A stretch of 64,000 nt of DNA from Ulva prolifera (lineage: Eukaryota; Chlorophyta; Ulvophyceae; Ulvales; Ulvaceae). The notes beneath the pieces were generated by a model. That model had not been told where the DNA came from and did no database searches. It saw only the letters and a list, made by a program, of their open reading frames with translations. Numbering within the stretch: the first letter of the stretch is position 1; every line of letters begins with the position of its first letter. Shown here one piece after another: positions 11,001 to 21,826 of this stretch. The stretch covers positions 1,116,001 through 1,180,000 of the forward strand of contig JALAAN010000010.1 of assembly GCA_023078555.1 (NCBI GenBank). Direction: 5' to 3'. The position numbers and the translations under genes were made by a program.

Positions 11001-14000
11001 AATACACCAACGCTACGCTCCAAATTGCCCAAGCCCGAATCGTCCGTACATGGCACGGCCACCTCGGGGATTCCAACGCCGCCTACTAACTCTACACTAT
11101 GCAACGCAAAACGGAGGCGGCACCCAGCTGCACTCGAGTTCTACGGCATGGAGGATGCAAAGGCAAGTGAGGGAACATTCAGGAGTGAGAGGCACGGGAG
11201 CACACCGTGCCGAAGTCGTCGAGCTGCTCGATGGCAAGGCCGGCGTTGGTCGGGGCCAGCACGGTGAGAGGCGTGGTGGTGTCCGAGAGGTCCTCCACTG
11301 CCCCCGCCTCCTGCAGTCAAAGCCAGTCTGTCAGCACGAGGCAGAGCTGGAGGTGGCGTAGGGTACGTGGTGGTGGCAGTGGTGCTGTCGCACAGACACT
11401 GGTGGACACTGGTGCCGTCACACAGACACTGGTGGACACTGGTGCCACCATAATGATGCACACGGTGGCATGTGGATGCTGCCGTGCAGGCTACCGCATC
11501 ATGCAAGCGATTGGCACTCCCACCACGATCGGTAGCCACATGCTTGGCAGCGGAAATGGCAAGTCAGCTGACACAGCTGTGGCGTGCACATGCACATGCA
11601 CGGCAATCTCCACGCAGAGAGATAGAGCTACCAAAGAGCAGCAGGAAGGGGGGCAATCTGAGTGTCTAGCTGGCACGTACAATGACAACAGTCTCGAGGT
11701 TGCCGAGCTCCCCGGTGGCCTCGATGATGTCAAACAGAGAAGAACAGTCGCCGCCGGGGGTGCCAGCATCAGGCGTTCCCTCGTCGGGTGTGCCCTCATC
11801 GGGTGTTCCCTCATCGGGGGTGCCAGCGTCAGGCGTGCCCTCATCGGGGGTGCCAGCATCGGGCGTTCCCTCATCGGGTGTTCCCTCATCGGGCGTGCCA
11901 GCATCGGGCGTTCCCTCATCGGGGGTGCCCTCATCGGGGGTGCCAGCGTCAGGCGTGCCCTCATCGGGGGTGCCAGCATCAGGCGTGCCCTCATCGGGCG
12001 TGCCCTCATCGGGGGTGCCAGCATCGGGCGTTCCCTCATCGGGTGTTCCCTCATCGGGTGTTCCCTCATCGGGTGTTCCCTCATCGGGGGTGCCAGCGTC
12101 AGGCGTGCCCTCATCGGGGGTGCCAGCGTCAGGCGTGCCCTCATCGGGCATGCCCTCATCTGGTGTGCCCTCATCAGGCATGCCCTCATCGGGTGTGCCC
12201 ACATCCGGGGTGCCAGCATCTGGTGTGCCCTCGTCGGGCGTGCCCACGTCTGGGGTGCCAGCATCAGGTGTGCCAGCAGCGGGGGTGCCGGGGGTGAGCA
12301 CGACGTCGATGATGTGGACGACGCCGCTGCAGGACATGAGGTCGGCGGTGAGAACCGTGCCGACGTTGCCGCCGTCGCCAGCAGTGAAGGTCACGGCGCT
12401 GCCGGAGACGGAGACGGTGAGGGTGGCGCCGCCGAGGGTGGGCAGCTGCTGGCCATCAGAGAGGTCGGCTGCCTTGAAGGCGCCCTCGATGACGTGCAGA
12501 CCAAGCACCTGCGTGGCAGTCCTCTCTCATATCCTGTCAGCGTCCAAGCTGTGGACAGTCAACCATAGCTGCGCCAACACAACAGCACCTTGTGGGTGCA
12601 CAGAGGCACTGCAACTCGGCTAACATGATCACTGTACATTACAAATCTGCATATGTGGTCTTGTTAACTCGGAGTTGTCAACGTCCAATAGGATACGGCT
12701 CAGTAAATTCAGATTTACTTTACAGACAGCGTCTGTGTGGGCCTGCTGAGCTCATACAGGCAAGTCACTGCATCTCTCAGCAGTGCAAGGGTGTGCATAC
12801 CTCCTGGAAGTCGCCGAGCTGCTCGATGGCAAGGCCCTTGTTGGTGGGCGCCAGCACGGTCAGAGGAGAAGCCTCCTCCTCCAGCAAGGGGGCAAGGCCA
12901 GACTCCTGCATGACCAGAATGAGGCTGGGAGCTCAAATTTTTGGACAGTGAAAAATATTTTATGACAATGGAGATTTTGCCGTTTTGGTGTTCGCCAAAA
13001 AAAAAAAACTGTGCAACCATGGAGCAGTCTGGGTGAGACCACTGGCACGAAGAAGGGAAGCTTGAAGCACAGGGCCAGGTTTGTATATCAGAGCAGCTCT
13101 TGTCGCAGTGCAGATTTCTTGTGCAAATACACAGCCAACATGCCAGAGCATACTGGGAGCACATACACCAGACACGAATATGACCTCAAAGTGTGCGCTA
13201 AACAACACATGTGCTGGCCACTGAGGGGCCAAGTGGCGTTAGCTGCAACGGCGTTGGCATGTGCGAATGTATGGCGACAGCGGACAGCTGTGGCGGACCG
13301 ACGCCAAATTCTCATAAGAAGTTGGTGTCGGTCCGCCAAGGATGTCCACTGTCACCATATTGTTGCACATGCCAACGCTGTTGTGGGTGAACCAGGGCTA
13401 CTGACACAAAGGTGCAAGGTCAGAGAATGTAGCCACGAAGATTAGGTGAGCACACAAGGTATACAGACTTCACAGAACAGTGTTCTGGCATCGGGATTGC
13501 AATGCAGAGGCAGGCCTCGCATAACAATGCAAGCAGGCTCGCACCACGACGACGGTCTCGAGGTTGCCAAGCTCCCCAGTGGAGACGACAATGTCAAGTA
13601 GAGAAGAGCAGCCCTCATCCGGTGTGCCCTCGTCGGGTGTTCCCTCATCGGGGGTGCCCTCATCAGGCGTGCCCTCATCAGGCGTGCCCTCGTCGGGTGT
13701 TCCCTCATCGGGGGTGCCCTCATCAGGTGTTCCCGCGTCGGGTGTGCCAGCGTCGGGTGTGCCCTCATCAGGTGTGCCCTCATCGGGTGTGCCAGCGTCG
13801 GGTGTGCCCTCATCGGGGGTGCCCTCATCGGGTGTTCCCGCGTCGGGTGTGCCAGCATCAGGTGTGCCCTCATCTGGCGTGCCCTCATCGGGTGTGCCAG
13901 CATCGGGGGTGCCGGGGGTGAGCACGACGTCGATGATGTGGACGACGCCGCTGCAGGACATGAGGTCGGCGGTGAGCACGGTGCCGACGTTGCCGCCGTC

Positions 14001-17000
14001 GCCAGCAGTGAAGGTCACGGCGCCGCCGGAGACGGACACGGTCAGGGTGGCGCCGCCGAGGGTGGGCAGCTGCTGGCCGTCAGAAAGATCGGCCGCCTTG
14101 AAGGCGCCCTCAATCACGTGCAGGCCAAGCACCTGCACAGCCGCACTCTTTCACACCCTGCCAGCTATCGCAATGTCATCAATCCCTATGGCTTTGAATG
14201 TGGCACAACTGACAAAGCCCCATGCAAAGCCGTAGAGGACTGTGCGCCTGTTGTGTGCAAACCAGCGCGGCAATGCCACTGTGCTCAGGTTTGCAGCTGC
14301 TGTATCGTGACCACTGCACCTCGGTGTCGCAGGCCGCCTGAGCAGTGTTGGGTCGTCGGGCCTGATCATATGTAACAATTCCGAATACTCAGGTCTAATA
14401 TCTGGGTGGCAGCCCTAGAAATGCTGCAAATCGAGCCAGCACTACTCCTGAGATCATTCACAAGGCCATTGCATCTCTCAGTGTGCACAGAGCCACACCT
14501 CCTGGAAGTCACCGAGCTGCTCGATGGCAAGGCCGCTGTTTGTGGGCGCCAGGACAGTCAGCACTGCTGCCGAGTCCTCCAGCGCGGGCGCGAGGCCAGA
14601 CTCCTGCAACACCGAAAGGCGGGTTAATGGCTGACCATGTGGGCTGACGTGAATTGGTGTCCAGCATCGATCTGAAGAAAAGATGTGCCGGGATCAAGCA
14701 TTCTGTCCGATCTGGATACATGTGCAAGGAAACGGATGCTGAGGCAGTTGTCTGAATTCTCGGCCAGAGCAATTCTCTGGAATAGCTCAGTGCAGGCAGA
14801 AATTATGCAGGATGTTCGGCCTGCTCACTGCTGGTCCTTGAACAGAGCAAGTGTGCCAATGCAATCAGACCTGAAAACAAGGCTTGGGGAGTGCGATACA
14901 TGCACAAGTAGACAGTTAGCCATAAATTGCTGTATTTGTGATTATTCTCTGTGATACTCCTTCAAGCCTGGCCACTGGCAGGGCCACCCAGATGCATACA
15001 CAAAAGCACAGATTTGTGAGTGAAACAGGGCTGATGGCTTGAACAGCTACACAGAACATTCGAACATCAACGCAGAGAAGTCCTGGTAATCAGTACAGGG
15101 ATGTACATCATGGAAGTGGACTACGGCAGAGGAGCTCCAGCAGCAACAGCAATCGAATCATAAGGAGGCTCGCACCAGGACGACGGTCTCGAGGTTGCCG
15201 AGCTCCCCGGTAGCCTTGATGATGTCAAACAGAGACGAGCAACCCTCGTCGGGTGTGCCAGCGCCGGGTGTGCCAGCATCTGGAGTTCCAGCGTCGGGTG
15301 TGCCCTCATCGGGCGTGCCCTCATCGGGTGTGCCAGCGTCTGGCGTGCCCTCGTCGGGTGTACCCTCGTCAGGGGTTCCCTCGTCGGGTGTGCCCTCATC
15401 AGGGGTGCCCTCATCGGGTGTGCCAGCGTCTGGTGTTCCCTCGTCGGGCGTGCCCTCGTCGGGTGTACCCTCGTCAGGTGTTCCCTCGTCAGGTGTGCCC
15501 TCATCGGGTGTGCCCTCATCGGGTGTGCCAGCGTCGGGTGTGCCATCATCAGGTGTGCCAGCATCGGGAGTTCCCTCGTCCGGTGTGCCCTCATCGGGGG
15601 TGCCCTCATCAGGTGTGCCAGCATCGGGCGTGCCATCATTGCCAGGCGCCAGGACGACGTCGATGATGTGGACGACGCCGCGGCAGGACATGAGGTCGGC
15701 CGTCAGGACCTTGCCGACGCTGCCGCCGTCAGGGGCAGTGAACTCGACCTCTCCACCAAATGCCCACACGGAGAGGGTGGCGCCGCTGATGGTGGTGACT
15801 GTCATGCCGTCAGAGAGGTCGGCCGCCTTGAAGGCGCCCTCAATCACATGCAGGCCCAGCACCTGCACATGCCCACGCTATATATACATATATGAACAGC
15901 CTGACCGTGCCAAGTACAGCTGAGACAACTGCAGTTTATTGCCAACTGGAGCAACATTGCTGAAGGGTATTGGCATGGCCACATCGATGTTGTACATGCA
16001 CACACGACTGTGTAGATACCTCGCGACGACGCTGCCAGGCGGCTGGGAAGCATCACCACTCTCCTGTGGGCATTGACACGGGAGAGACTGCAGCAGCAGC
16101 GACATGGCCGGTTTACGGAACGACCACATCTGGCACTGTCAGAAGGCTGATTCCTTCACCTCGACAGAGACAGCGGACAGGATGCTCTTTGCGATGCAAT
16201 TAGCACCAGTGGCGCTAGTTGGATGGGACACTAGCACTACCGTAGTGACACGGGAGACCGGGTAGCCTGGTCTCACTTTGCCGGCTCAGTACCAATCAGG
16301 AAGGCTGCGCACCTCCTGCAGGTCACCGCCGAGCTGCTGGAGGGCGAGGCCGCTGTTGGTGGGTGCCAGCACGGTGAGAGGCGCGGCCTCCTCCTCGAGG
16401 GCGGGTGCAAGGCCGGACTCCTGCACGGGTCTCGGCTCATCAGAGTAGTGATGCGTGGCGCAACGCGAGATGTGGTCATTGTCGCGCAATGAACGAGAAG
16501 AGAAAGTACAACATGCCATCTTGCAAGCAGGAGAGAAATGCGCCAAGCTACTTGGCTGCTATGTGTGATGCATTGTCGCCATGAATAGCGGTCAGTATAC
16601 ATGCATACACAGAAACCTCAGGCAACACAGCAGAGATACATCAGTGATGGCAGAATGGACAAATAGCAGTGATGAAGATCAACGTACGAATTGCCATGTA
16701 ATGTATCAAGAGGTGGATGCATAGATGCAGGAGGGCCGCACCAGGACGACAGTCTCGAGGTTGCCGAGCTCGGCAGTGGACACGATAATGTCCAGCAAAG
16801 AAGAGCAGTCGGTAGGGGTGGCTCCGTCATCGGGGGTGCCCTCGTCAGGTGGCCCCTCATCGGGCATTCCCTCATCGGGTGTGCCCTCATCAGGGGTGCC
16901 CTCATCGGGTGTGCCCTCATCGGGAGTGCCAGCGTCAGGGGTGCCCTCATCGGGTGTGCCCTCATCAGGTGTGCCCTCATCGGGAGTGCCCTCATCGGGT

Positions 17001-20000
17001 GTGCCCTCATCGGGTGTGCCCTCATCGGGGGTGCCCTCATCGGGTGTGCCCTCATCGGGTGTGCCCTCATCGGGTGTGCCCTCATCGGGAGTGCCCTCAT
17101 CGGGAGTGCCAGCATCAGGGGTGCCCTCATCGGGTGTTCCCTCATCGGGGGTGCCCTCATCGGGGATGCCCTCATCGGGAGTGCCAGCATCAGGGGTGCC
17201 CTCATCGGGGGTGCCCTCATCGGGTGTGCCCTCGTCGGGAGTGCCAGCATCAGGGGTGCCCTCATCGGGTGTGCCAGCATCAGGGGTGCCCTCATCGGGT
17301 GTGCCAGCATCAGGGGTGCCCTCATCGGGTGTGCCCTCATCGGGGGTGCCCTCATCGGGTGTGCCCTCATCAGGTGTGCCCTCATCGGGTGTGCCCTCAT
17401 CGGGAGTGCCAGCATCAGGGGTGCCCTCATCGGGTGTGCCCTCGTCGGGAGTGCCAGCATCAGGGGTGCCCTCATCGGGGGTGCCAGCACCAGGCTGGAG
17501 GAAGGAGTCAACAACGTGGACTACGCTGCGGCAGGCTGCGATGTCGGACTGCGCTCCGGAGAAGGCAATGACCGGCACACCGCCCGCCCCTGCAATCTCA
17601 AAGGACACCATGCCGCGCTTGCGCACGGTGAGGGTGGCGCCGCTGATGGTGGTGACTGTCATGCCGTCGCGGAGGTCCTCGATTGTGAAGGCGCCCTGAA
17701 TCACGTGGAGACCCAGAACCTGCAGACCAGGCTCGCGGAGTCAGACAACACCAGTGGAATACATCACAAGCACTCGGGCTGTTGTGTGGGGTAGCACGAA
17801 GCAAACTACCAACCACAGCATAGACACTTCTAGTGCTCCGTCGCTGCCAGGAGCAGCGATTGCAGCGTTGACACATGCGCACATCTTGCGACACGAGGCA
17901 GAGCAGCAAAGGCCCGGTCAGATGTGAGATTGTTGAATTCTTTGCAATGGCACACGAGAGACGGAGAGGTGTGGCAATGAGAGACGGCTGTGGCCACATG
18001 CGGCCAGATGTGGCAATGAGAGACGGAGAGGTGTGGCAATGAGAGACGGCTGTGGCCACATGCGGCCACAAGTGGCAATGAGAGACGGAGAGGTGTGGCA
18101 ATGAGAGACGGCTGTGGCCACATGCGGCCACAAGTGGCAATGAGAGACGGAGAGGTGTGGCAATGAGAGACGGCTGTGGCCACATGCGGCCACAAGTGGC
18201 ACTGAGAGACGGAGAGGTGTGGCAATGAGAGACGGCTGTGGCCACATGCCACATGCGACAGCGACAGGACTGCGGACAGCCATACTGCGCGCTTTGGGAT
18301 TGGCCATCAGGCTCGTGTGTGATGCAGTGAGGGCATGGCAGGACGTCTTTAGAGGCGCCATTCACCGCAACACGACGCCAGCTCCGATCAACCCGTTCCA
18401 GGACACAGTTCTGCCTCGGCACTCATGCTGCAGCGCGACCTGGATCCGGCCCGTGCACCTACCACCGCCACAGCACGCACAGCACGCACAGCAGCGCGAT
18501 TGATCAGGCACGAGCGCACTTGACTGATGGTGGACAACATCACAGACACGAACAGGTTGACCGGAACAGCACAAGATCTACCGATCAGATTTGAAAGCTG
18601 GAACATTCTGTGATGGATCCGCAGCTGCAGTGGCACGTCAGACAACCTGCGTCGATGTGTGCATGGGTGAGCATGCATTGGGTGCGCACCGCGTCAGCGT
18701 CCAGACTCTCGGCGTCAGGTGTGATGCCCGTGTTGGCTACCGCCAGCACCGTCAGCCTCTCGAATGGGCTCCTGAGGCTCACGTCGATGTCGGCCCTCTG
18801 CAATAGACACAGTTCATCAAGTCCGTTTTCTTGTACAGGATGATGCCATCATAGCATTTGTATTGTTGCTTCGTGCCCGTGATGACCAAGGTGGGTAGAT
18901 GGTGCAACGGAGTTGCTTGAATGCCGCTACTTTAGGGGTCCTACCCGGCCTCAAGACAGACATATGGCAGGGGCCATGAACAAGCGGCAGAAACAGTGCC
19001 ACAGGGGGGGCTCCACTATACTCTGTATACATGTGCATGCTGTGGTCGCTGCGACAGGCACTCTGCTGCGTTTGCACGCGAACCAGAGCCAGTGCAAAAA
19101 CTGTTGCTGGGGCGCGGACCGCAATGATGGCCTCAAAGCCGGAGAGGTCGCTGTCCTTGCTCACAACGTCCAAGATGGAGTCGCAGCCCAGCGGCGGCAC
19201 GTCGGGGCCCTCGAAGCCGGGCGGCAGGTCCGGGACATCTCCAAAGCCTGGAGGCAGAGGCGGGAAGTCTGGGACCGCGCCCGTGCCCGGGCCAGGTGTG
19301 CCAGCATCTGGTGTGCCCTCATCTGGGGTGCCCTCGTCGGGTGTGCCCTCATCAGGCATGCCCTCATCAGGCATGCCCTCATCTGGTGTTCCCTCATCTG
19401 GTGTTCCCTCATCGGGTTTGCCCTCATCTGGGGTGCCCTCGTCGGGTGTGCCCTCGTCGGGCGTGCCCTCGGCGGGTGTGCCCTCATCTGGGGTGCCCTC
19501 GTCGGGTGTGCCCTCATCTGGGGTGCCCTCATCTGGTGTGCCCTCATCAGGCATGCCCTCATCGGGTGTTCCCTCATCTGGTGTGCCCTCATCTGGGGTG
19601 CTCTCGTTGGGTGTGCCCTCATCTGGGGTGCCCTCATCTGGTGTTCCCTCATCGGGTACGCCAGCGTCGGGTGTGCCCTCATCGGGGGTGCCAGCATCAG
19701 GTGTGCCAGAATCGGGGGTGCCGGAGGTGAGCACGACGTCGATGATGTGGACGACGCCGCTGCAGGACATGAGGTCGGCGGTGAGAACCGTGCCGACGTT
19801 GCCGCCGTCGCCAGCAGTGAAGGTCACGGCGCCGCCGGAGATGGAGACGGTGAGGGTGGCGCCGCCGAGGGTGGGCAGCTGCTGGCCGTCAGAGAGATCG
19901 GCTGCCTTGAAGGCGCCCTCAATCACATGCAGGCCCAGCACCTGCACAGCAGTCGTCCACTACTTCAGGCACCGTAATCCTCAGAAGTGAAAGGGTGAGA

Positions 20001-21718
20001 TTCGACTGACGCCGCTAGCGGGGAGCATCTATCATCACAGTGGGTGCATCGTATTGCAGTAATTGTCGAAGTGCGCAACTCCCATGCATGCCACACACAG
20101 GGACTCAATATAGCTTCGAGCACAAATCCTGCATGCATGGTAGCCATGCACTCATTCAAAGTACACAGGCAATGGTTTGCAAGATGGCAGCTCGGAGCAT
20201 GGAGCCTGCACACCTCCTGGAAGTCTCCGAGCTGCTCGATGGCGAGGCCGCTGTTGGTGGGCGCCAGCACGGTCAGTACTGCCGCCGAGTCCTCCAGCAC
20301 GGGCGCGAGGCCAGACTCCTGCACGTGCGATGTGAAACGGGTGTGAGCCCTGGTGATCCAATCCCATGGCATGATCCTTGAAGTGGATACGTGGCCTCCA
20401 AAGGAGACCTGTCAACAGCAGCACACGATCATGCTGCGCAGCAGATCCCAATGGTTCTGCTACAAACAGCAACGGCCAGGGTGGGTGCTGACGTGTGCGG
20501 TTGCATGCGTTTGTTGGTCTGTGTTGCGTGTTGATGGTTGCGTGGGTGTGCGGTGCCCCTGTTTGTGGCCTGCGTTGCTACCTTCCTCGCTGGCTTTGTC
20601 CTTGTAAAACACAGCAGCACAGTAAATTCAACACACCGTTCAGCGGGCGACGCGGATGGTGGACAGAGGGCAGTGCTGTGGCAACGGTCCTTCGGCATTG
20701 ATCGCTCCTGTTTCCCAATGACTATTGCAGCCATACATCTATGGAAGGGTCTCAAGCACAGTCAGACCGGCCGTGTTGAGATTGGCTCCCTGCAGCTGTG
20801 CACATCACAAACAACGTAGACTGCAAGCCCCTATGAGGTCAAGGACAGGCAGATGCAGCTGAGGTGGGGATTCCACCGGGCATACCCAAGAGACCGACTG
20901 TCATAAGACGTTGACATTGTCACTGAGAGATTAGTGAGGCCAATCAAGCCGACGCTACCGTTTGCACTTGCACGCACTGTGTACTGCCGTGGCATGCACG
21001 GTGCATCAGTAGCCTTGCCTTCAAAAGCAGGCAGCAGGGTGAGGGACGTAGGGTCGCACCAGGACGACGGTCTCGAGGTTGCCGAGCTCCCCGGTAGCCT
21101 CGATGATGTCAAATAGAGACGAGCAGTCCACTGGTGGGTCCACAGTTGGGGGGTCCACCACGGGGGGGTCCACCACAGGGGGGTCCACCACAGGGGGGTC
21201 CACCACGGGGGGGTCCACGACTGGGGGGTCCACGACGGGGGGGTCTACCACAGGGGGGTCCACGACTGGGGGGTCCACGGCGGGGGGGTCCACGGCGGGG
21301 GGGTCTACCACAGGGGGGTCAACAACGACGGGAGGCTCCTCAGGGAACTTGTCCTTGAAGTCCCCCTCTACATCGCCTTCGCCTTCCTTGCCCTTCTTGC
21401 CGGAGGCTTTCGAGCCGAAGAAGAAGCCGAAGGTCATCAGGCGGCGGCCCTGCTGGGCGTGCAGGCCGCGCTCGCCGAGCTCATGGCCGCCGGCAGCCCT
21501 TGCAGACGCGCTCAGCAGCGCCTGCATGCATGTGCCACGGTGGAACAGGCCCCTCGGCCGCCTGCACTGTGGCAGGTGCCGCAGCGTGGCTCCGACCAGC
21601 GCAGCAGGCACAGCACGCACAGCAGGCACAGTGCCAGAGCCAGCCTCCTGAGACTGGTGTGGGTAGATTGCACAGGCCGTGAAGCAGCTGAAGCTGATGA
21701 ACGCACAAAACGATGCAT
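8037..21718 (-). CDS. giant secreted protein with seven FAS1 domains and (GTPDE)n linkers
   Basis: Predicted extracellular adhesion or matrix protein of the fasciclin/algal-CAM type, about 2,190-2,220 residues. Exons in transcript order: (21718-21617, tentative), 21521-21060, 20318-20214, 19941-19120, 18797-18690, 17719-16742, 16420-16313, 15862-15176, 14603-14499, 14132-13545, 12905-12801, 12508-11681, 11310-11206, 10462-9701, 9103-8996, 8729-8037. Every exon after the first is a multiple of three and every traced intron is phase 0. Each FAS1 domain is built from the end of a long exon (SLFDIIEATGELGNLETVVL), a 35-36 codon exon (LTVLAPTNSGLAIEQL) and the start of the next long exon (VLGLHVIEGAFKAADLSDG to VVHIIDVVLTPG). 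Linkers are PPVVD-type before domain 1, GTPDE/GTPDA pentapeptides between domains, and PPVAPVV then a GSEGK-rich charged tail at the C terminus. The tentative first exon offers a signal peptide (LRRLALALCLLC). That splice is the weak point; the remainder is firm. Confidence 0.88.
9779..10236 (-). repeat. 15-bp coding minisatellite, linker after FAS1 domain 6
   Basis: About 30 tandem 15-bp units encode GTPDE or GTPDA on the minus strand, inside the long exon 10462-9701. The reading frame is intact throughout. The same array is also open in other frames on both strands, giving SSGVP and MREHLMRAP look-alike proteins that are artefacts. Confidence 0.9.
11391..11449 (+). repeat. two-copy 30-bp tandem repeat in a FAS1 intron
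   Basis: The unit CACAGACACTGGTGGACACT begins at 11391 and again at 11421, period 30. It lies in the intron between exons 11681 and 11310 and has no coding role. Confidence 0.7.
11758..12280 (-). repeat. 15-bp coding minisatellite, linker after FAS1 domain 5
   Basis: About 35 tandem 15-bp units encode GTPDE and GTPDA in irregular alternation in exon 12508-11681. The array ends in GTPGGDC just before the next FAS1 start. Confidence 0.9.
12661..12723 (+). repeat. dispersed repeat copy 2, in a FAS1 intron
   Basis: It matches the copy at 1932-2000 with few differences, including the GTAAAT-TCAG-ATTTAC hairpin. It lies in the intron between FAS1 exons 12801 and 12508. Confidence 0.6.
13246..13383. 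repeat. long inverted repeat (foldback) in a FAS1 intron
   Basis: The left arm from CAACGGCGTTGGCATGTGCG and the right arm ending GCACATGCCAACGCTGTTG are reverse complements over roughly 60 bases with scattered mismatches, separated by a short loop around 13311-13321. Near-identical inner blocks (GGCGGACCGACGCCAA against its complement) confirm it. It sits in the intron between exons 13545 and 12905. It could be a MITE-like foldback element or a hairpin RNA precursor. Confidence 0.75.
13612..13905 (-). repeat. 15-bp coding minisatellite, linker after FAS1 domain 4
   Basis: About 20 units of GTPDE/GTPDA, the shortest linker array in the gene, in exon 14132-13545. It is followed directly by EGCSSLLDIVVSTGELG, the start of the next domain. 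Confidence 0.9.
15246..15635 (-). repeat. 15-bp coding minisatellite, linker after FAS1 domain 3
   Basis: About 26 units in exon 15862-15176, mostly GTPDE with scattered GTPDA and one GTPDD. The last units degrade to GTPGA before the cysteine that opens the next domain. Confidence 0.9.
16822..17485 (-). repeat. 15-bp coding minisatellite, linker after FAS1 domain 2 (longest)
   Basis: About 44 units of GTPDE/GTPDA in exon 17719-16742, the longest array in the gene. Higher-order periodicity is visible, for example repeated GTPDE-GTPDA pairs, which suggests recent local expansion. Confidence 0.9.
17955..18249. repeat. 62-bp minisatellite in a FAS1 intron
   Basis: About 4.7 copies with exact period 62: the block TGGCCACATGCGG recurs at 17991, 18053, 18115, 18177 and 18239. 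Each unit contains two copies of GTGGCAATGAGAGACGG. It is non-coding, in the intron between exons 18690 and 17719. Confidence 0.9.
19293..19710 (-). repeat. 15-bp coding minisatellite, linker after FAS1 domain 1
   Basis: About 28 units in exon 19941-19120, with more variants than the other arrays (GVPDE, GMPDE, GKPDE, STPDE). It is followed by a proline/glycine-rich spacer (PDFPPLPPGFGDVPDLPPG) before the divergent second FAS1 domain. The higher diversity suggests an older array. Confidence 0.9.
20494..20607 (+). mobile_element. truncated LINE-like 3' end
   Basis: This stretch resembles the 3' region of the element at the right edge of the window: GTGTGCGGTGCCCCTG, then a tail ending GGCTTTGTCCTTGTAA. 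The 5' part is missing. It lies in the FAS1 intron between exons 21060 and 20318. Confidence 0.5.
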
Positions 21719-21783
21719 CGACAGGTTTGCAGGTACGCAGGACTGCGTATGTCACGAGGCATCACAGGTACACAACAGTACAG

Positions 21784-21826
21784 ATTCTTTTGCGGTGCTG
21801 CCCGCCTTGCCACCTTTATCCTGGTA
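21784..21826 (+). mobile_element. very short retroelement 3' end with flanking direct repeats
   Basis: A 43-bp insert ends CCTTTATCCTGGTA and is bounded by ACACAACAGTACAG (21770-21783) and ACACAGCAGTACAG (21827-21840), 13 of 14 matching. This looks like a target-site duplication around an extremely 5'-truncated LINE-like copy, upstream of the FAS1 gene. Confidence 0.5.

Noticed and set aside
17955-18249. CRISPR-like array
   Set aside because: The 62-bp units are direct tandem copies without unique spacers, inside an intron of a nuclear gene.
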